Shown in pieces: positions 57,919 through 64,000 of a DNA stretch of 64,000 nucleotides. The notes under the pieces are model-generated. The model searched no databases. It was given only the letters and a program-made list of their open reading frames with translations, and was not told the origin of the DNA. The stretch lies in assembly GCA_911728435.2 (NCBI GenBank), contig OU452198.1:1736001-1800000 (forward strand), given 5' to 3'. Every line of letters starts with the position of its first letter. Position 1 is the stretch's first letter. The translations under genes were made by a program, and so were the position numbers. This DNA is from Apoderus coryli. Its lineage: Eukaryota; Arthropoda; Insecta; Coleoptera; Attelabidae.

Positions 57919-60012
57919 ACAGGGTATATTTATTGAGATATTGGATTCAAATTTAGTGTGTTGCTTCAGCATAAAGAGCTACTTCTTTTCAAAAAACAAC
58001 ACAAAAAACAATGTCTTAATAGCCAAAATACGGGATGTTCAGTACCTATTGACCCTCCAAATTTTTATTACGTACGCCAATGACTTTTAAACTAAGTATT
58101 TATAGGTTACTATGTATTTGTGATTATTTTTTAGCTCTTATAAAATTTGGATAAAACAATTTGTTTTTGAGATATTTGGAAAAGTATTGGCTCTTGTTTG
58201 ATGCCTCGGTGGTTCTGGCTAATCTTATAATGTTGAAATATCAAGCAACTCTGGTGTTACCTTGGATACCTACTTAAGCAATGTTTTATTGTTGTCAAAT
58301 TAGTTGTCACAATTTGACAGTAGTTTAACGTTTAAAAGTTAATATTTTTAATTATCGGTAATTTTATAAGTAAACAAAACGAAAATGGATCGTAGACGAA
58401 ACAATTTTATATGTTTTTCGGAAATGACGGATATGATTTTAATCATGGGTAAGATTTAAAGACATTTGATTGATTATAATCAGTTAAATTGTATTTTTGT
58501 TTATTTACTAGGAAAATGTAACTCTAACGCTAGTTTAGCCGCTAGGCGGTACGCAGAAAAGTTCCATAATCGAATCATCCAAGACGAAGTTATTTTTCAA
58601 ATTTAGTTAGGCGACTAAGGCACAGTGGAATTTTAGGGAAGACCGTAAAGGGAACTGCGGTCGACCCCGTCTAATTCAACCGGAAAAAGAGGAGAGTATT
58701 TTAACAAGCATCGAGGAGACACCCCCCGATATAGGTTGAAAATATTGGGAAATCTGAAGTACACCAGATTTAAAAAAGACAGCTTTACCCCTACCACATT
58801 CAAGAAGTACAATCTCTGCTGCCTCAAGACCTTGAGCTGAGGTCTGGGCTATGTAGGTGGATATGCGAAATGCATGACAGAGATATACACTTCATCAAAA
58901 ATATTTTATTTACGGACGAAGCTACCTCTACTAGAAACGGGGTCACAAATATTCATAATACACATATCTGGGCAGAAGAAAATCCTCATGCCGTAGTAGA
59001 GACACATCATCAAGTAAACTTTACAGTAAACGTGTGGGTTGGTGTCGTGGATAATTTCTTTTTGGGTCCTGTAATTTTACCAGGGAATTTGACTGGTGAT
59101 TCATTTTTAGCATTTCTGCAAAACATACTGCCCGATTTACTTGACGATTTGCCTCTCTTAATCAGACAAAACATTTGGTTTCAACTTGATGGTGCACCAG
59201 CACAATTTGCTAGGAATGTAAGGAGATACTTACATGAAAAGTTTCCCCAACGCTGGATTGGGCGAGGCCAAGATGCTCCTGCTAAATGGCCACCCCGATC
59301 TCCAAATGTTACCCCCTTGGACTATTCAGTCTGGGGTTGTATGAAAGATGTTGTTTATAAGGTTTCGATTTTGAGTGAAAATTATTTAATAGAGAGAATC
59401 TTACAAGCTGGGGAAGACTTTAGGTTGAAACCTCTACTAGACTAAGATTTTCTTTACTAAAAAGAGCTCGCATATGCATTGAAAAGAATGGGGGTCATAT
59501 CGAGCAATTTCTTTAGACTGGTAGTTTCTCTAATGTTTATTTAAATAATTAATATTTGACTATGATGCTTCGAATTAACAATTTCGTGTTCGTAGTGTTT
59601 AGTTTTATTACCTTTTCGAAAACTGTACTTAATTTGATGCACTGTTATGGTAATTTGAGTTAAATATGCTTGATTTAGTAGTGAAAATACCGTGAGCCGC
59701 GTAGACAACAAGAGCCAATACTTTTAAAAATATCTCAAAAACAAATGAATTTATCCAAATTTTATAAGAGTTAAAAAATAATCAAAAATACATAGTAACC
59801 TATAAAAACTTAGTTCAAAAGTCATTGGCTTAGGTGATAAAAACTTGGGGGGTCAATGGGTACTGAACATCCCGTATTTCGGCTATTAAGGAATTGTTTT
59901 TTGTTTTATTTTTTGGAAAGAAGCAGCTCTTTATGCTGAAGTAACACACTAAATTTGAATACAATATCTCAATAAATACTAGTATTCGATATTATCAAAT
60001 CATACACCCTAT
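57919..60012 (+). mobile_element. second mariner-type element, decayed
   Basis: About 2.09 kb, starting 13 bp after the previous element with ACAGGGTA and ending ACACCCTAT. Inverted arms run from about 57926-58205 (TATTTATTGAGATATTGG ... ATACGGGATGTTCAG ... AAAAGTATTGGCTCTTG) to about 59712-59975. They diverge by roughly 10-15 percent, and the right outer end has extra sequence near 59980-60000. A 57.9-58.0 kb extension shows the arms are about 280 bp. Older than its neighbour. Confidence 0.75.
58385..59445 (+). pseudogene. decayed transposase with spliced 5' exon
   Basis: Exon 1 (58385-58448) begins MDRRRNNFICFSEMTDMILI. A 63-bp intron with GTAAG (58449) and TTTACTAG (ending 58511) joins it to GKCNSNASLAARRYAEKFHN, the same helical N-terminus as the neighbour. 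A stop follows IIQDEVIFQI near 58603. Then RRLRHSG, NCGRPRLIQPEKEE continue in other frames with several breaks. From 58870 the catalytic part is open for 191 codons: LFTDEAT, WFQLDGAPAQF and SPNVTPLDYSVWG hold the three Asp residues, with 43 residues between the last two. It is a related but distinct subfamily and inactive as read. Confidence 0.85.
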
Positions 60013-61740
60013 AGTCCAGACCTGTCCCGAGCGATTATTATTTGTTGTTGTTTATGTTCCAATAAATTTCATTTATGTTTACAAAAATGTAAAATATTTT
60101 ACTATGGTAAATTTGTAAGGGTATAGTTAATAATAATAATCCTTTCTATAATTTATAATCCTACGCATACACATTTGATATGTTACATCCCTGACACTAA
60201 AGAGAACAAATTAGCTCTTTCTAGAGACAATATAGGCTAATAATTCGCAAACTAGCTATTGTGTAAATTATGCATCAGATATGAATATAGCTAGGTATAT
60301 GCGTATTCTCTTCTGAACAAGAACTAATTATAATATATTATGTTGTAGAAGTACCTAATTAATTTGTAACGTTATATCTACCTGGATTTACGTGAAATCT
60401 TGTTAAATCTGGATAATTCAAGCAAAGGTTAATGTACACAATATATAGTCAGCGTACTTATATGGCAAATGAAACTCGTTTTTGTTCAGCTACATCTATT
60501 AGAAATACAGACAACCCCGATTTTGTAGATGGCGTTGTATATATTATTTCGAACTAAATAATCATATGATCAAATGTTAGACAAGGAAAGGTATAAGCTT
60601 CCCTTACAAAGTGGGAGTTTGTCTTTTAGTATTATACCTACTTAATATAGGTAGGTATCATAATATGTGAAGCAGTTTTTTTGTCATGTTGGTAATACCT
60701 GTAATAATGGAATATAATATCTACGCAAAGATATGATGTGTATGTACGAAAATAAAATGTTCAAGAGTATACATATACAGGGCTGGTTCATTAAATGTTT
60801 TAGACAATCATTTTAGGTCTTTAAAATTTCGGATATAAGGATGCATCAAAAAGTTCTATTTAAATTAACTAAATTTTGCATTATAAGTATGACTTCCCGT
60901 TATACCTCATTCAGTTTTAAGGATCAAACTCAAACAGCAGACTCCATTTGTCTAAACATGAAAAAAATATCATATTAACATGGGTTGACAAAGGCTTTGT
61001 TATCGAGATAATACCACCCTGGTTTTTTACGAATCGTTTTGCGATTTATTCATGAAATTTTACAAATGGTTAGTTTTTTAAAATCTCTGTCGAACAATGT
61101 TAACATTATTAAAAAATAAATCTCAGAGGCGGGTAAATTAAACGAGAATGCACAACAAATTATATGCAATAAAGGTATCCTGATATTGATACGAGGTCCT
61201 GTTATAGAGTAATATCGATATTTTTTTTTTTATTATTCCACAAGAAATATTAATATGACGAAGGCTGCTTTTTGCAAGTGGCTAATGTAAAAAATGTTTG
61301 ACATGTGCTGCATGACAATAATTATTTAAATAATACAGTTTCTAAATAATACAGGATGTAAAAAATTATAATTTTTATTCTGTTTTTATTCAAAATACAA
61401 ATATTATATTGAGAAATATGGTTGAGGGTTTTGGTGAAGTGGTGAAACGTATTTTTAATACAATTTATTTTACTTTAAAGGTGCTAGACTCATCGATTAT
61501 AATCGAATATTAATTTACGCAAAAATAGCCATACTAGTAAAATAAGACTTAAAATAAATGAATTGAGTTTCTTAAACCTCAATGCAGTTTTTGCGATGCC
61601 TATTTGTAAAAAAAACTTACAGCCTCCTTAACATATGTGTTTTTGTATACATTAATCTTTGATTCAAGATACACACGGAATGGTAAAGAAACTACTTAAC
61701 GGGGTTTGTTAGGAAAACAATCTGTTTTGAAAAAATGAGA
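60013..61740. other. unassigned spacer
   Basis: Isolated TACAGGGCTGG (60777) and TACAGGATG (61351) sequences could be element ends. No gene. Confidence 0.45.
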
Positions 61741-61744
61741 TACA

Positions 61745-62003
61745 GAAATTCCTTCTAGGCTCTCAACCTCATGATATCCTTAGGGAGTCGAGTTTCAAGT
61801 GCCTTCGGATCTATCGGTTTGAAACAAACCACGGTGCACCCACTGCCATCCTTCTTGCCTTGGTCCCCGTGGCCTTTAATCGTTTCAGGTACGATGGTGC
61901 CGCGTATCCCCATGCTGGACTGGCATAGATCAATGCAGGTCGCAAGGGCATTTTGCTTCTTCTGCCAATCATCGGATAGACTTCGAAATGATGCCTGTGG
62001 CAT
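61745..62003 (-). pseudogene. jockey-like LINE C-terminal fragment
   Basis: In the informative minus-strand frame the sequence reads MPLRPALIYASPAWGYAAPS, then YLKRLKATGTKARRMAVGAP and WFVSNR, then a stop. This matches the post-RT region of jockey LINEs (RPALTYACPVWGYAAPSYLK ... APWFVSNxQIHxDL). A longer open frame in another phase (61755-62003) and one on the plus strand are shadows. Relative GC-richness of this stretch reflects the LINE. Confidence 0.75.
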
Positions 62004-62007
62004 TCGC

Positions 62008-62240
62008 TAACAATTATAAATTACTACACCACAGGGATTTCTGTTGTGAAGCCTAAGATTGCTAAACAGACCGATCCTCGAGCCGCAAATTTTGTCCCAA
62101 AATTGACACACCCAATCACCACCATATACCGGCTGTTATAGGTCGATGCGTTACCTGCTCCTCATAATCTTGATGGCCCTCGTAAATGGTACGCCTCCAT
62201 CTCGGTCTGTCGTTCGCCTTTTCCTTAATTTTTCAAGGAC
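62008..62240 (-). pseudogene. LINE 3' end with zinc-finger-like tail
   Basis: The minus strand reads KANDRPRWRRTIYEGHQDYE, a stop, then after a +1 shift DWVCQFWDKICGSRIGLFSN, followed by LRLHNRNPCG and a stop at 62008. The W-x-C ... C-x-SRIGLxSHxRxH pattern is the C-terminal zinc-finger-like end of endonuclease-RT LINE proteins. It is a different family from the jockey fragment that follows four bases later in the same orientation. Confidence 0.7.
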
Positions 62241-64000
62241 CATACAGTTCAACGCCTTGAACTTTGATAATTTGTGAATTCGCAACAATGACAGAGCTTT
62301 AAATTGATACAAGACCCTCAAAATAAGTTTTTTTTTATTTGCATTCGAACTAATGCTTACTTGAACTGGAATAGTGAAGTGCTTAGGCATGAAAACCCTA
62401 TAGACCGAGCGTGAGTTGCAAAACACAAGATTTTATTCTAATGGAATAGTTAAAAGTGGGCAAAGTTTTTTGTGTTTGCTGGCGCACAAAGTTTACAACC
62501 ACCATAGTTAACATAAAGTAAAGCCAAATATAAATTTTATGGAAACTTTGCGAATAGCATCGAAACTTTTCCCACAGTGATTTGTACGAGTTTTAATGTA
62601 GATAGTCGTCGTTATATTATCCTGGTTTTTGCTCAAGTGTTTCAGTATTTTTTATTCTGCTTCTGCAGAATATGTTGTTTTAGATCCAATGAATGTTTTT
62701 AATTTTATATCGTTTTACCATAATAACATGTTAAAGCTGATTATTTGGGTATTTCGCCACTATTTAAAATCCTGAATGTTAAGCAATCAAAAATAATCCT
62801 TTCGGATTCCATCTCCAGAGGATAAAAAATCCCATTCTTTACTTGTTTTATCACCAGAAGATTTATTTTTTGCAGCCTTTATTAACGTCCTCTAAATCTT
62901 TAATTTTCTCAGCTAAACTAACACCGCTGGGATATCTTACTTGATTCGTAAAGAAAAACCAACCTAAATTTGGGATTTACTAGGCTTCGACTCTAAAATG
63001 GGTTAGGAATTCCCTAGGTGTCTCACAGAAATCTACCTGCTTTATTGCCTACCATTATAGGCGTTATGAACGCGTTAAGAACATTTTCAAAAGGATGCTA
63101 TATTAAAATGTAAATGGGAAACCCGAAAGATCTTAATAAATGCACAAAAATTTATTATCCGTAAAATAAGTCCATGCCATGTTGTTGAAAAAGGCACACC
63201 TTTGCTGAATATGGGCGAAGAAGACAAAATCTGTCCCATCGGTGAGGAAGCTAAAGGCATGTTATACACATTGATTATTTGACGAACGGAGGAACGATGA
63301 AGATGAAGACCTGACGAAATAACTGCTCCGTTTCACGTCGACTGAGGAAATGATAGCGGCCACAGCCAAATATTTTCAAACGTCATATTTTCCTGAGGGC
63401 TTGAATAAATTCGAGAAATGTTGGGAACTGTGTACCACTCAAATTTTGTTCAAATAAATAATTTTCTGGCGGATATGATACAACTTTCACCCATTCTTGC
63501 ATCCAATCAAATATATCAGTAAAGTTACAGTGATAATTTATTAAGAAACAGAAAATGTACCGTACAAAAGAAAAAGGAAAAACAGGCAATTTAGTTAGAA
63601 TTTATCATTTCCCTTTGGTACGGTTGGAGCAGCTGAAGCAATGTAGAGTATACGTATGGCAGCCAACGAAAAGCAGCGGTTTTTCTCTATATTTTCAACT
63701 ATCTGGGGAGGAGAAGTGTATAATATGAAATATGGGAGCTATTTTTATATAAATGCTATCTTCTTGTCAGCTGTTTTTTTCTTTTTGGGTTTCTTGTTAC
63801 CGTATTTCTGTATCTGCTGCTATCTCGGATTTAATAGTTGCCAGTGTAATTATTGCTATAGTCTTTCTAATTTTAGTTTAAAATGATATAAAAAACCACA
63901 ACTCGATATCCCTTTGTACGTAGCCGTCCATAGGCGCACCCTTTTATCTTTTCATAACAATACATGTCCAGCCAAATCATGTTTATTTATGATATATATC
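62241..64000. other. unassigned spacer
   Basis: No supported gene. The 76-residue frame at 63656-63886 has a hydrophobic central stretch, but no homology that I recognise and no splice context. Confidence 0.45.

Noticed and set aside
61755..62003. An 82-codon minus-strand frame as a novel small gene
   Set aside because: A different phase of the same strand reads clearly as a jockey LINE fragment, so this frame is a shadow. The apparent splice acceptor TTGTTAG upstream is the stop codon of the adjacent LINE.

Overview
The window looks like AT-rich, repeat-dominated nuclear DNA from an arthropod, most likely an insect. The evidence is the mix of degenerate LINE, BEL/Pao, mariner and MULE relics, many DNA elements with TACAGGGTG-type ends, A/T homopolymers and short decayed reading frames. 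A beetle or a similar large-genome insect would fit, but nothing here fixes the species. I see no complete single-copy host gene. The only recognisable host-type coding sequence is a RAD50 zinc-hook fragment at 4550-5137 (minus strand), ending in a perfect hairpin.

Layout. 1-5.4 kb: a dispersed repeat, a broken LINE RT (+), a G/T minisatellite, the complementary LINE C-terminal part (-), and the RAD50 fragment. 5.4-13 kb: an inverted dispersed repeat, BEL/Pao RT and LTR-element gag relics (both -), and the first copy of a 1.5-1.7 kb repeat. 13-17.6 kb: a foldback and a decayed LINE (+). 17.6-24.4 kb: mostly unrecognised sequence plus second copies of two repeats. 24.4-26.4 kb: a MITE-like element, then a palindromic TIR element that hosts a hammerhead-ribozyme retroelement. 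27-33 kb: TACAGGG-type ends, the second copy of the 1.7 kb repeat and AT-rich degenerate repeats. 34-46 kb: LINE relics, three mariner relics and two TIR elements, one inserted into a mariner with a readable empty site. 48.8-53.1 kb: a 2.06 kb TIR element with two long internal hairpins, and a 754 bp TIR element. 54.4-60 kb: mariner end, MULE relic, an apparently intact mariner-type transposon with 344-bp TIRs, and a decayed relative only 13 bp further on. 61.7-62.3 kb: two LINE 3' fragments.

The most interesting object is at 25407-26180. Two head-to-head copies of a 333-bp unit each carry a type I hammerhead ribozyme, and the insert is flanked by a 14-bp imperfect target-site duplication. 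The inner end of one arm falls within one base of the predicted self-cleavage site. The layout is what twin-primed reverse transcription of a self-cleaved, multimeric ribozyme RNA would leave, i.e. a retrozyme or Penelope-type non-autonomous retroelement. At least six further, degenerate hammerhead-like hairpins are scattered in the window.

Functionally there are no operons or pathways here. The genes that can be read are mobile-element genes, and only the transposase at 56388-57461 looks able to make a full-length protein. All names are from reading translations and motifs by eye; no database search was possible.
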